Origin: Hymenobacter sp. 15J16-1T3B
Lineage (GTDB): Bacteria; Bacteroidota; Bacteroidia; Cytophagales; Hymenobacteraceae
Direction: 5' to 3'
Assembly: GCF_020711235.1 (NCBI RefSeq)
Contig: NZ_JAJFAV010000025.1
Span: forward strand, 1-62,955
DNA length: 62,955 nucleotides
In this document: piece by piece, positions 9,748-18,296 of the stretch
How positions within the stretch are numbered: position 1 is the stretch's first letter
How the letters are laid out: every line of letters starts with the position of its first letter
Program-made: the position numbers and the translations under genes
Notes under the pieces: model-generated
Seen by the model: only the letters and a program-made list of their open reading frames with translations
What the model was told of the DNA's origin: nothing
Database searches by the model: none

Positions 9748-11073
9748 ATGAAAGCACTGCTTGCCCTGTTCCCGCTGGCCCTCACGGCCTTTGCTCTGCC
9801 CTTCCGGCCCGACCTGCCGACCCCGACCGGCGCGGCTCCCAAAGACTACGTCATCACCAACTACGGGGCGGGCTCTGACAGCACCCAGCTCAGCACCGCC
9901 GCCATTCAGCGCGCCATCGACCAGGCCAGCGCCGGCGGCGGGGGCACGGTGGTGATTCCCAAGGGCGTGTTTCTCAGCGGGGCGTTGTTTTTCAAGCCCA
10001 ACACCCAGCTGCGCCTGCAGGCCGGCGCCAAGCTCAAGGGCTCCGACAACATTGCCCACTACCCGCTGATTCCGTCGCGCATGGAGGGGCAGAGCCTGGA
10101 TTACTACGCGGCGCTGGTCAACGCCTACAAGGTCAACAACTTCCGGGTGACGGGTCCGGGCACCATCGACGGCAACGGGCTGCGCTTTTGGAAAAACTTC
10201 TGGGCGCACCGCGACTCAATGAAGCAAGTCGGCAAGTCGTCGACCAACCTGGAAGTGCACCGCCCGCGCCTGCTCTTTATCTGGGGCTGCAAGGACGTCA
10301 CCATCAAGGACGTGAAGCTGCACAACGCGGGCTTCTGGACCACCCACCTCTACCAGTGCACCAACGTGCTCGTGGAGGGCTGCGACATTCGCTCCCCGTT
10401 TCGGCCGGTGAAGGCCCCGAGTACCGACGCGGTGGACATCGACGCGTGCCGGAAAGTGACCGTGCGCAACTGCTACATTTCCGTCAACGACGACGGCATC
10501 GTGATGAAGGGCGGCAAAGGGCCCACGGCCCAGAAACTGCCGGAAAACGGGCCCGTCGAGGACGTGCTGATTGAGGGCTGCACCTTCGGGGAAGTGCACG
10601 CGGCCGTCACCTGCGGCAGCGAGTGTATCCACGCCAACCGCATCACCGTGCGCAACTGCAAGGTGGACAACGACCGGCCGCTGCTGCTCTTCAAAATGCG
10701 CCCCGATACCTACCAGCTCTACGAAAACATCACCGTGGACAACGTCACCGGCAAGTGCGGCACCATCGTCACGCTCTCGCCCTGGACGCAGTTTTTCGAC
10801 ATGAAAGGCAGCACGGAAAAGCCTTTCGGCACCATTCGCAACGTCAGCGTTTCCAACGTGAAGGTGCAGTGCAAGCAGTTCGCGGTGCTCAACGGCAACC
10901 CCGCCGATAAGGTCTCGAACATCAGCTTCAACCACGTGGACGCCACGGCCCAGACGGCGGCCTTCGTGAACAAGTACCCGCAGGTGAAATTCAACGACGT
11001 CACCCTCAACGGCGCGCCGCTCACGGCCGCCCCGGCCGAAGGCGCGGCCGTAACGCCCCTGAAGCCGGACTAG
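9748..11073 (+). CDS. Glycoside hydrolase family 28 (polygalacturonase-like), secreted
   Basis: A 441-residue protein starting at the ATG at 9748, which gives a signal peptide (LLALFPLALTAFALP). The mature start DYVITNYGAGSD is typical of GH28 right-handed parallel beta-helix enzymes. Catalytic-region motifs are STDAVDID, NDDGIVMKGG and VHAAVTCGSE, matching the family's NTD, DD and GHG-containing blocks. The usual RIK/RLK block appears as LFKM, so one substrate-binding Arg may be missing. The likely role is hydrolysis of pectin-type glycosidic bonds in the periplasm or outside the cell. The exact linkage (polygalacturonan, rhamnogalacturonan) cannot be read from sequence. Confidence 0.88.
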   Translation: MKALLALFPLALTAFALPFRPDLPTPTGAAPKDYVITNYGAGSDSTQLSTAAIQRAIDQASAGGGGTVVIPKGVFLSGALFFKPNTQLRLQAGAKLKGSDNIAHYPLIPSRMEGQSLDYYAALVNAYKVNNFRVTGPGTIDGNGLRFWKNFWAHRDSMKQVGKSSTNLEVHRPRLLFIWGCKDVTIKDVKLHNAGFWTTHLYQCTNVLVEGCDIRSPFRPVKAPSTDAVDIDACRKVTVRNCYISVNDDGIVMKGGKGPTAQKLPENGPVEDVLIEGCTFGEVHAAVTCGSECIHANRITVRNCKVDNDRPLLLFKMRPDTYQLYENITVDNVTGKCGTIVTLSPWTQFFDMKGSTEKPFGTIRNVSVSNVKVQCKQFAVLNGNPADKVSNISFNHVDATAQTAAFVNKYPQVKFNDVTLNGAPLTAAPAEGAAVTPLKPD

Positions 11074-11075
11074 GG

Positions 11076-11127
11076 GCACCTCGCCCCCGGCCCCCTATCT
11101 GAAAAAGGAGAGGGGGCGCTTGGCGTC
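11076..11127 (+). repeat. Palindromic intergenic repeat, GGAGAGGGGG family (copy 1)
   Basis: A GC-rich element with a CCCCCT...GAAAAAGGAGAGGGGG core, starting right after the GH28 stop. It matches the copies at 12738 and 34713, and the inverted copy at 34874. Confidence 0.75.
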
Positions 11128-11187
11128 AGCACGCAAGAGTCCTCGACTGCGCTCGGAATGACGTTCCGGTAAACTGATTTGGTGCAC

Positions 11188-11240
11188 CTCAAACCAAAAG
11201 CGGCCCACCCGATTACCGGGTGGGCCGCTTTTGGTTTGAG
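11188..11240. terminator. Bidirectional terminator between GH28 and icd
   Basis: A perfect 23-bp stem (11188-11210 with 11218-11240) has a 7-nt loop. The A-rich and T-rich stretches in the arms fit termination on both strands for the convergent genes. Confidence 0.85.
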
Positions 11241-11250
11241 CGCCGGGGGC

Positions 11251-12483
11251 CTAGCGGCCGAGCTTGGCTTTCAGGTTGGTGTCCAGGGCTTCCAGGAACT
11301 CCTCGGTGTAGAGGTAGTCGCGACCGTGCTCCACTTTGTTGCCGTGGATGCAGACAGCCAGGTCCTTGGTCATCTTGCCGCTTTCCACGGTTTCGATGCA
11401 CACTTGCTCCAGGGCGTGGCAGAAGTCGATGAGCTCCTGGTTGCCGTCGAGCTTGCCGCGGAACTCCAGGCCGCGCGTCCAGGCGAAGATGGAGGCAATC
11501 GGGTTGGTGGAGGTGGGCTTACCTTTCTGATGGTCGCGGTAGTGGCGCGTCACGGTGCCGTGGGCGGCTTCGGCTTCCATGGTCTTGCCGTCGGGCGTCA
11601 CCAGCGTGGAGGTCATCAGGCCCAAGGAGCCGAAGCCCTGCGCCACGGTGTCGCTCTGCACGTCGCCGTCGTAGTTTTTGCAGGCCCACACGAAGTTGCC
11701 GTTCCACTTCAGCGCCGAGGCCACCATGTCGTCGATCAGGCGGTGCTCGTAGGTGATGCCGGCGGCCTTGAACTTCTCCTGGTAGTCCTGCTCGTAGATT
11801 TCCTGGAAGATGTCCTTGAAGCGGCCGTCGTACTTTTTCAGGATGGTGTTCTTGGTCGAGAGGTACAGGGGCCAGCCTTTCATCAGGGCCTGGTTGAAGC
11901 AGGCGTGCGCGAAGCCGCGGATGCTCTCGTCGGTGTTGTACATGGCCAGGGCCACGCCGTCGCCTTTGAAGTTGTACACCTCAAACGATTGCGCATCGCC
12001 GCCGTCCTCGGGCTGGAAGGTGATGGTGAGCTTGCCCTTGCCCTTGGTCACGAAGTCGGTGGCGCGGTACTGGTCGCCGAAGGCGTGGCGGCCGATGCAG
12101 ATGGGGGCGGTCCAGTTCGGCACCAGGCGCGGCACGTTCTGCGTCACGATAGGCTCGCGGAACACGGTGCCGTCGAGGATGTTGCGGATGGTGCCGTTCG
12201 GCGACTTCCACATCTGCTTCAGGCCAAACTCCTTCACGCGCTCCTCGTCGGGGGTGATGGTGGCGCACTTGATGCCCACGCCGTACTGCTTGATGGCGTT
12301 GGCCGCGTCGATGGTTACTTGGTCGTTGGTTTCATCGCGGTACTCGATGCCCAGGTCGTAGTACTTGATGTCCAGGTCCAGGTACGGGGTAATCAGCTTG
12401 TCTTTGATGAATTTCCAGATGATGCGCGTCATTTCGTCGCCATCCAGTTCCACTACGGGGTTTGCAACCTTGATTTTGGACAT
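11251..12483 (-). CDS. icd: NADP-dependent isocitrate dehydrogenase
   Basis: A 410-residue protein of the eukaryote-like homodimeric NADP-IDH subfamily, oxidising isocitrate to 2-oxoglutarate and CO2 in the TCA cycle. The start at 12483 gives [20 protein letters not shown], the standard N-terminus. Clear family segments are [17 protein letters not shown] (substrate-binding Ser/Asn/Arg region), [19 protein letters not shown] and [16 protein letters not shown]. The length is typical of the family. It is monocistronic and converges on GH28 through a strong bidirectional terminator. A longer upstream reading to 12603 lacks similarity. Confidence 0.97.
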   Translation of the reverse strand: MSKIKVANPVVELDGDEMTRIIWKFIKDKLITPYLDLDIKYYDLGIEYRDETNDQVTIDAANAIKQYGVGIKCATITPDEERVKEFGLKQMWKSPNGTIRNILDGTVFREPIVTQNVPRLVPNWTAPICIGRHAFGDQYRATDFVTKGKGKLTITFQPEDGGDAQSFEVYNFKGDGVALAMYNTDESIRGFAHACFNQALMKGWPLYLSTKNTILKKYDGRFKDIFQEIYEQDYQEKFKAAGITYEHRLIDDMVASALKWNGNFVWACKNYDGDVQSDTVAQGFGSLGLMTSTLVTPDGKTMEAEAAHGTVTRHYRDHQKGKPTSTNPIASIFAWTRGLEFRGKLDGNQELIDFCHALEQVCIETVESGKMTKDLAVCIHGNKVEHGRDYLYTEEFLEALDTNLKAKLGR

Positions 12484-12938
12484 GAGCTTTGAGCTGTGGC
12501 TGAGGTTCATCCCAACCGTTGAGTTTCGGTGAGCAGCGGCGCACGCGCCGTTTGCGGGGCTAAACTTAAGGCAGAATTGCCGCCCGACCGCGCCCGCGCG
12601 CACAATAGAAGCGCCAAGCCCTGATAGCCAACGTGCAAGCCGCGCGGCCGGATGTTAGGATAGGGTCTAGCCGGAAGCCTTAGAACGTCATGTTGAGCGA
12701 AGCCGAGACATCTCGCGTGTTTCATTGCGCCCAATGTGCGCCTCACCCCTGGCCCCCTCTCCGAAAAGAGAGGGGGAGCCGGACGAAGCGGTAGAGATGC
12801 TTCGACAAGCTCAGCAGGACGCCCTTATTATTGCGAGCGACTTTCCAGCTAACCGGCGAATCCGGCGCTGTCGGCACCAGTTGAGCGCCAAACGGCAATT
12901 TTGCGCCACCTTTGAGGTCCATTTCCTTAGCGTCACCC
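12484..12938. other. Divergent intergenic region carrying several repeat elements
   Basis: It separates icd (minus) from the helicase (plus) and must hold both promoters. It contains an AACGTCATGTTGAGCG-type repeat (about 12685-12728), a GGAGAGGGGG-family palindrome (12738-12785) and a GCGGTAGAG element (about 12788-12835). I see no gene. Confidence 0.6.
12738..12785 (+). repeat. Palindromic intergenic repeat, GGAGAGGGGG family (copy 2)
   Basis: The same GCGCCTCACCCC...GGCCCCCTCTCC-GAAAA-GAGAGGGGGAGCC layout as at 34713-34763. Confidence 0.75.
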
Positions 12939-14993
12939 GTGCAACACGCCACCGAACCCGAAGAACGAGCCTACCTGGAAGAGGTCAAGGAAAGCATCAC
13001 GCTGGCCATCCGCCGCGTCGACGACGCCGTGCGGCAGTTTTCCGACGAGCTGCGGCAGAAAAAGCAGTACCTGCACGAGCACCAGTCCAGCCTCGACGAC
13101 GCGGACATGGTGGCCGCCGAGCAGTCCATCAACCGCATGGCCTACACCGGCGAGGGCGCCGTGGCCCGCAAGCGCCGCCTGCTCAAGCTGCTGCAGTCCC
13201 CGTACTTCGGCCGCGTCGACTTTGGCGCCCGGGGGCAGGCGGCCGCGCCGGTTTACATCGGCGTGCACTCCTTCCTCGACGAGACGCAGCGCCGCAACCT
13301 GATTTACGACTGGCGCGCCCCGATTTCCTCCCTGTTCTACGACTTCGAGCTGGGCGAGGCCTCGTTCACGTCGCCTTCGGGCGAGGTGCCGGGCCGCATC
13401 GAGCTGAAGCGGCAGTACAAGATCCGGGACGGCAAAATGGAGTTTATGCTCGACAGCGGCGTGAACATCCACGACGACGTGCTGCAGCGCGAGCTGGCCA
13501 AGGCCGCCGACGACAAGATGAAGACCATCGTGGCCACGATTCAGCGCGACCAGAACGCGGTGATTCGCAACGAAACGGCGCCGGTGATGGTCATTCAGGG
13601 CGTGGCCGGCTCGGGCAAGACCTCCATTGCCCTGCACCGCATTGCGTTTCTGCTCTACCGCTTCCGCGACACCATCCGGGCCCAGGACATTCTGATCATT
13701 TCTCCCAACAAGGTCTTCGCCGACTACATTTCCAACGTGCTGCCCGAGCTGGGTGAGGAGCACATTCCGGAAACGGGCATGGAGGAACTGGCGGCCGATT
13801 TGCTGGGGCCCCAGCAGCCGTTTCAGACCTTTTTCGAGCAGGTGACGTCCCTGCTGGAAACCCACGACGCGGCCTTTATCGAGCGGATGCAGTTTAAGTC
13901 CTCGTTTGAGTTTCTGGCCCAGCTCAACCAGTACCTGCTCCACATCGAAAACAACTACTTCAGCGTGGCCGACCTGCGGGTGGGCCGCACCGTGGTGCCG
14001 GGCGTGTTTATTCAGCAGAAGTTCAAGGCTTACCACCGCGTGCCGCTGCTGAAGCGCTTCGGGCAGGTGGCCAACGACGTGCGGGCCTACGTGCGCGACA
14101 AAGCCGACCGCAAGCTCACCGGCGGCGAAAAAGCCGCCATCGGGGAGGGCATTCCGCGCATGTTCCGCTTCAACAACGTGCTGGACTTCTACCGCGACTT
14201 TTACCGCTGGGTTGGCCGGCCCGAGCTGCTCAAATTCGACCACGGGCGGCCCCTGGAGTACGCCGACGTGTTTGCCTTGATCTACCTGCGCATCCGGCTG
14301 GAAGGCCTCAGCGGCTACGAGCACGTGAAGCACCTGCTGGTGGACGAAATGCAGGACTACACCCCGGTGCAGTACGCGGTGCTCTCGCGCCTCTTCCACT
14401 GCCGCAAGACCATCCTGGGCGACGTGAGCCAGACGGTGAACCCGTACAGCTCCTCGTCGGCCGAAACCATTGAGCGCGTGTTTCCGCAGGCCGAGGTGGT
14501 CAAGCTCTACCGCAGCTACCGATCCACGCTGGAAATTACAGCCTTTGCCCAGCGCATCACCCCGAACCCGCACATCATCCCGCTGGAGCGGCACGGCGCG
14601 GCGCCGGCCATGCGGGGCTTCGGCAGCCGCGAGGAAGAGGTGGCGGCCGTGCGGCAGCTCGTGGCCGACTTTGCCGGCTCGGGCAACCATTCCCTCGGTA
14701 TCATCTGCAAAACCCTGCGGCAGGCTCGGCAGCTGCACCAGGCGCTGCAAGCCGACGACGTGCACCTGCTCACGGCCGACTCCACCTTGTTCAAGGAGGG
14801 CGCGGTCATCACCACGGCGCATTTGGCCAAGGGCCTGGAATTCGACGCGGTGGTGGTGCCCTTCGCGTCGGCCCGGAATTACCAGTCGGAAGTCGACCGG
14901 AGCATGCTCTACGTGGCCTGCACCCGCGCCATGCACCAGCTCACGCTGACGTACACGGGCGAGCTGACCGCGTTGTTGACGGCCGCCGGGTAG
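12939..14993 (+). CDS. HelD-like superfamily 1 helicase/ATPase
   Basis: About 684 residues when started at the GTG at 12939. An in-frame TTG at 12912 would add nine residues. The charged N-terminal coiled-coil region (about 1-110) is typical of HelD proteins, which recycle stalled RNA polymerase, or of UvrD-like DNA helicase IV. The Walker A motif is in GVAGSGKTSIALHR (about residue 225), the DEXQ-like motif II in LLVDEMQDYTP, and later helicase motifs include LGDVSQTVNPY and TTAHLAKGLEFDAVVVP. The long insert between motifs matches HelD architecture. The precise class of polymerase-recycling protein is inferred from family, not shown. It stands alone on the plus strand. Confidence 0.88.
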   Translation: MQHATEPEERAYLEEVKESITLAIRRVDDAVRQFSDELRQKKQYLHEHQSSLDDADMVAAEQSINRMAYTGEGAVARKRRLLKLLQSPYFGRVDFGARGQAAAPVYIGVHSFLDETQRRNLIYDWRAPISSLFYDFELGEASFTSPSGEVPGRIELKRQYKIRDGKMEFMLDSGVNIHDDVLQRELAKAADDKMKTIVATIQRDQNAVIRNETAPVMVIQGVAGSGKTSIALHRIAFLLYRFRDTIRAQDILIISPNKVFADYISNVLPELGEEHIPETGMEELAADLLGPQQPFQTFFEQVTSLLETHDAAFIERMQFKSSFEFLAQLNQYLLHIENNYFSVADLRVGRTVVPGVFIQQKFKAYHRVPLLKRFGQVANDVRAYVRDKADRKLTGGEKAAIGEGIPRMFRFNNVLDFYRDFYRWVGRPELLKFDHGRPLEYADVFALIYLRIRLEGLSGYEHVKHLLVDEMQDYTPVQYAVLSRLFHCRKTILGDVSQTVNPYSSSSAETIERVFPQAEVVKLYRSYRSTLEITAFAQRITPNPHIIPLERHGAAPAMRGFGSREEEVAAVRQLVADFAGSGNHSLGIICKTLRQARQLHQALQADDVHLLTADSTLFKEGAVITTAHLAKGLEFDAVVVPFASARNYQSEVDRSMLYVACTRAMHQLTLTYTGELTALLTAAG

Positions 14994-15176
14994 GGCCGGC
15001 GCGGGCCCCGGCAGTAGCCCGGGTGGCGGCGGGGCGGTCGGGGGCGCGGCAACCAAGGCGGCGGCGGGCGGCCGTGTAGCCAAGCTCGGCATTGGCCCGT
15101 ATGAGGAGTACCGGCCGGGCGGTGTTGCCTCGGCAGCCGCCGGCGGTAGTTCTTCGTACCACACCCTCCTTCGCTC

Positions 15177-15530
15177 ATGGCTACCACGCCCGATAACCCC
15201 CAGCCCACCCCGACCAACGAACCGCAGCGCGCCAACCCCCATAACAGCGGCGCCAACGATAACCCCGACGAGTTCAGCGAGTTTCGCAAGCCCAATGCCC
15301 CGCCCACCGAAAACTACGCCCAGGAAAGCCGGCAGGCCAACCCCGCCGAGCAGCCCGGCCACGTGGAGCAAAACCAGAACCCCGACGCCGTAGCCGCCGC
15401 CCAAAACGCCGATGACGACGAGCAGCGCGCCGCCTGGAAGTCTGACGACCCGCGCTACGGCAGCGGCCACCGCCCCGGCACCCAGCGCAGCCCCGCCGAC
15501 GGCGGCGCTGACGCGGACGCCGAGCAGTAG
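15177..15530 (+). CDS. Small hydrophilic, probably disordered protein of unknown function
   Basis: A 117-residue protein dominated by Asn, Pro, Asp, Glu, Gln and Ala, with no hydrophobic core, no signal peptide and no recognised domain. The ATG at 15177 is followed by good codon use, and the gene ends before a strong bidirectional terminator, supporting that it is real. Such Asn/Pro-rich short proteins are frequent in Hymenobacter-like genomes and may be stress-related. That is only a guess from composition. Confidence 0.65.
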   Translation: MATTPDNPQPTPTNEPQRANPHNSGANDNPDEFSEFRKPNAPPTENYAQESRQANPAEQPGHVEQNQNPDAVAAAQNADDDEQRAAWKSDDPRYGSGHRPGTQRSPADGGADADAEQ

Positions 15531-15602
15531 ACTCTCATAGCAGCGTTTTAGCACGTTGCCGATGCAGCCCGCCGCAGCCTGCGGCCCGGACTGAAAGCCA
15601 AA

Positions 15603-15635
15603 ACGGCCCGCCGACAGCAAGTCGGCGGGCCGTTG
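15603..15635. terminator. Bidirectional terminator between convergent genes
   Basis: A 14-bp perfect stem (15603-15616 with 15622-15635) has a 5-nt loop. It lies between the convergent genes ending at 15530 and 15659. Confidence 0.8.
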
Positions 15636-15658
15636 TGCATGGGCGGCAAGCGGCGGAA

Positions 15659-16252
15659 TCAGCGGGTCTTGAGGTGGCTGGTCACCTCCGGGCTCAGCGG
15701 CGACACGGCCGGGCCGAAGTAGTGGGTCAGGCGGCCGTCGGGCCCGACGAGGTACTTGGCGAAGTTCCAGTCGGGGGCCTGCTCGTTCCAGCCGTTGCGG
15801 CGGGCGTCGCTGAGCCACTGGTACACGGCGTTTTGCTGGGGCTGCTTCACCACCACGCTCTTCTTCATCAGCGGGAACGACACGCCGAAGTTGACTTGGC
15901 AAAACTGGTTGATGGCCTGGTCGTCGGCCTTTTCCTGCTCGGCAAAGTCGTTGGCCGGAAAGCCGAGCACTACGAGCTGGTCGGCGTACTGCTCCTGCAG
16001 CTGCTGCAGCTCCTCGTACTGCCCGGTGTAGCCGCAGTTCGAGGCCGTGTTCACCAGCAGGACCTGCTTGCCTTTCAGCTCGCGAAAGGGCAGGGGCTGG
16101 CCCGAGTTGAGCGTGCCGGCCAGGTCGTAGAACGAGGCCGGGGCCGCGGCGCCCTGCTTGTTTTCGAGCACCTTGCCGCGGCTGCTGGACTTGCTCAGGC
16201 GCATGATCAGGGGGTAGAGCAGCTTCAGGAGTTTTTGGCGGAACGTGGGCAT
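15659..16252 (-). CDS. Glutathione peroxidase-like thiol peroxidase
   Basis: A 197-residue protein started at the ATG at 16252. The peroxidatic Cys lies in NTASNCGYTGQYEELQ, and the other tetrad residues are visible: Gln in ANDFAEQE, and Trp and Asn in WNFAKYL. The usual resolving Cys of the FPCNQ block is replaced (FPAND), so reduction may use a different cysteine, such as the one in INQFCQVNFGV. An N-terminal hydrophobic stretch (about residues 5-18, KLLKLLYPLIM) might anchor the protein. The likely role is to reduce hydroperoxides with thioredoxin or glutathione-type donors. Confidence 0.88.
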   Translation of the reverse strand: MPTFRQKLLKLLYPLIMRLSKSSSRGKVLENKQGAAAPASFYDLAGTLNSGQPLPFRELKGKQVLLVNTASNCGYTGQYEELQQLQEQYADQLVVLGFPANDFAEQEKADDQAINQFCQVNFGVSFPLMKKSVVVKQPQQNAVYQWLSDARRNGWNEQAPDWNFAKYLVGPDGRLTHYFGPAVSPLSPEVTSHLKTR

Positions 16253-16318
16253 GGCAAAATCAGAAGGTGTGGAAAAACCCTGCAAGGTACTGCCACCGCG
16301 CGGTCCGGGTTGCCCGCG

Positions 16319-17440
16319 CTACTGGTCGCGCTTGGGCGTCTGAAAGCTGGCCGTGTCGCGGTAGTAGAAGCCGGCCAGCGTGGTCACGAAGGCGTACTTG
16401 CCGCAGGTGTTGACGGAGGTAATCTGGTTGGTGGCCAGCCCGTCATTGTCCAGCTCCTTGAGCACGAGGCTGTTGGCGCTGAGCGTCACGCGCCAGAGCT
16501 GGGCCTGAAACGTGGCGTAAAGCGCCGCGCCCACGTTGTGGAAGGTGAGCAGGCCCAGGTTGGTGCCGCTCAGGTTCAGCAGCGGCGCCCAGGTTTCACC
16601 CTGGTCGTCGGAGACAAACAGCGTGGAGTTGCCCACGGCAAACAGCCGGTTTTGCAGGGTAAACATCTGCGTGACGTAGGCGTTGGTGCCGGGCACCGGG
16701 CTGTAGCCGAAGGCCTTGACGCGCCCGGTGGTATCGACCCGGAAAAACTGCCCGCCCATCGACACGAAGAACTTGTGGTGGTAGGCCGCCGCGAAGTAGC
16801 CCGCCTGCACAAACCGGGCCCCGGCCGGCGCGGGCGTCAGGGTAAACAGGCGGGTGTTTTTCAGCTCCAGCGACTCGCCGGGGCGGAAGCCCGCAATGGG
16901 GCCCACCCGCAGCACGCTGCCCAGCTGCCAGTAGCTGTTGCCCTCGGTCGGGGCCAGCACGTAGCGCCCGTCGACGACGGGGTAGCCGGAATTGCCCTGG
17001 ATGGGCAGCGGAAAGGCCTTGTTGGTGTTCGGGTCGGTGGAATAAGTGGGGGCGTAGGTGAAGCGGCCGAAGTTGGAAATCGGCGAGGCCGTCAGGAATA
17101 TGCCGAGGCGGTTGGCGTCGTAGAGAATGGTGCCCACGGCGGGGGTGATGGTGGGCGCCACCAGGTAGCCGTAGGTGGGAATGCCCTGCAGGAAGGCGCC
17201 GTTGATGCCGCGGTTGAGCCCACGGGGCCTTACATACCACAGCGCCGTGTTGCTGGCCACCACCAGGGTCGAGTCGTCTTGGCGGGCGGAGGTGAGCAGG
17301 ATGCGGTTGTAGCTCGTCAGCGAGGAGTCCAGCGTCCAGGACCGGGCGCGGGCGGGCTCGGTCACGACCTTGATGCGTTCCTTGGTGCAGGCGCCGGCCA
17401 GCAGCGCGAGCAAAACCAATAGCCACGAAATGCGATGCAT
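16319..17440 (-). CDS. Probable beta-propeller lipoprotein with a BNR/Asp-box repeat, function unknown
   Basis: A 373-residue protein whose start at 17440 gives a lipoprotein signal, MHRISWLLVLLALLAGAC, with a Cys lipobox. A single clear Asp-box (SDDQGETWAPLL) indicates BNR-type propeller blades, and other repeated beta-rich segments support this. No enzymatic motif is seen. It is probably anchored in the outer membrane or surface-exposed. The neighbours (peroxidase and exonuclease) do not suggest a role. Confidence 0.75.
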   Translation of the reverse strand: MHRISWLLVLLALLAGACTKERIKVVTEPARARSWTLDSSLTSYNRILLTSARQDDSTLVVASNTALWYVRPRGLNRGINGAFLQGIPTYGYLVAPTITPAVGTILYDANRLGIFLTASPISNFGRFTYAPTYSTDPNTNKAFPLPIQGNSGYPVVDGRYVLAPTEGNSYWQLGSVLRVGPIAGFRPGESLELKNTRLFTLTPAPAGARFVQAGYFAAAYHHKFFVSMGGQFFRVDTTGRVKAFGYSPVPGTNAYVTQMFTLQNRLFAVGNSTLFVSDDQGETWAPLLNLSGTNLGLLTFHNVGAALYATFQAQLWRVTLSANSLVLKELDNDGLATNQITSVNTCGKYAFVTTLAGFYYRDTASFQTPKRDQ

Positions 17441-17582
17441 GCGAATCGGAGGTAAGGTGGTAAACGGATAGAAGCGGCCGCAATATCCACCCAAGCCGGC
17501 ATTTTTAGACCCCGGCCGGGCGGGGCGGCCGCGCGGCGCGTACCTTTAGCCGGCCTGCCGACCGACTACCCCAGCTCCCTGC

Positions 17583-18296
17583 GTGGACGACTACCTGCTC
17601 TTCCTAGACACCGAAACCACCGGCCTGCCGCGCCGCTGGGACCAGCCCTACGCCGCGGGCCCGTGGCCCCACGTGGCGCAGTTGGCCTGGCAGGTCTACA
17701 CCGGCGCGGGCGAGCTGGTGAAGGAGGAAAACCACTTCCTGCAGATTCCCGCGGGCTCGATGCCGGCGTCGGCGGTGGCCGTGCACGGCATCACGCCTGC
17801 GTTTCTGCGGCAGCACGGTCAGCCGCCCGGTCCGGTGCTGCAGCGCCTGCTGGCCGATTTGGCGCAATTTCAGCCGCGGGTCGTCGGCTACTTTCTGCAG
17901 CTCGATTTCCACGTCATCGGGGCCGCACTGCAGCGCGCTGGGCTGCCCAATCCACTGCCCGCGCTGCCGCAGTTTTGCACCATGAAAGTCAGCGGCCGAC
18001 CCGACGACGGCACCCACCGCCGGTACCGCCGCCTCTCCGAGCTGCACGAGCAGCTGCTGGGCCAACCCTTGCCCCGCCTGCACGACGCCCGCGAAGACGC
18101 CGCCGCCACTGCCCGCTGCTTTTTCGAGCTGCGGCGCCTCGGCCGCATTCCGCCCGCCGTCCTCAGTGGCCAGCCGCCGCTGCGCCCGCCCACCGGACGG
18201 CGGCCCGCCGTCCGGCTGCCCCGCTCGTTGCTGTTGGCGGGCGGCGCCTTGCTTCTTGTTCTGCTCTTACTTGCCCTGCTATGGATACTCGTTTAG
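17583..18296 (+). CDS. DnaQ-like 3'-5' exonuclease domain protein with a C-terminal membrane helix
   Basis: A 237-residue protein with a GTG start at 17583. The ExoI motif FLDTETTGLP (metal-binding Asp and Glu) is at residues about 7-16, ExoII is in VVGYFLQLDFHVIG, and a late His-x4-Asp is in LHDAREDAAATARCF, so it is a DEDDh-type exonuclease. The last 25 residues form a transmembrane helix, unusual for a soluble proofreading subunit and suggesting membrane attachment. Its end overlaps the next gene by 16 bp, so the two are probably translationally coupled. Confidence 0.88.
   Translation: MDDYLLFLDTETTGLPRRWDQPYAAGPWPHVAQLAWQVYTGAGELVKEENHFLQIPAGSMPASAVAVHGITPAFLRQHGQPPGPVLQRLLADLAQFQPRVVGYFLQLDFHVIGAALQRAGLPNPLPALPQFCTMKVSGRPDDGTHRRYRRLSELHEQLLGQPLPRLHDAREDAAATARCFFELRRLGRIPPAVLSGQPPLRPPTGRRPAVRLPRSLLLAGGALLLVLLLLALLWILV

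Noticed and set aside
12933-15902. Very long minus-strand open frame opposite the HelD-like gene
   Set aside because: It has no family features, is rich in His/Gly/Gln from reverse reading of GC-rich codons, and overlaps a clear helicase gene.
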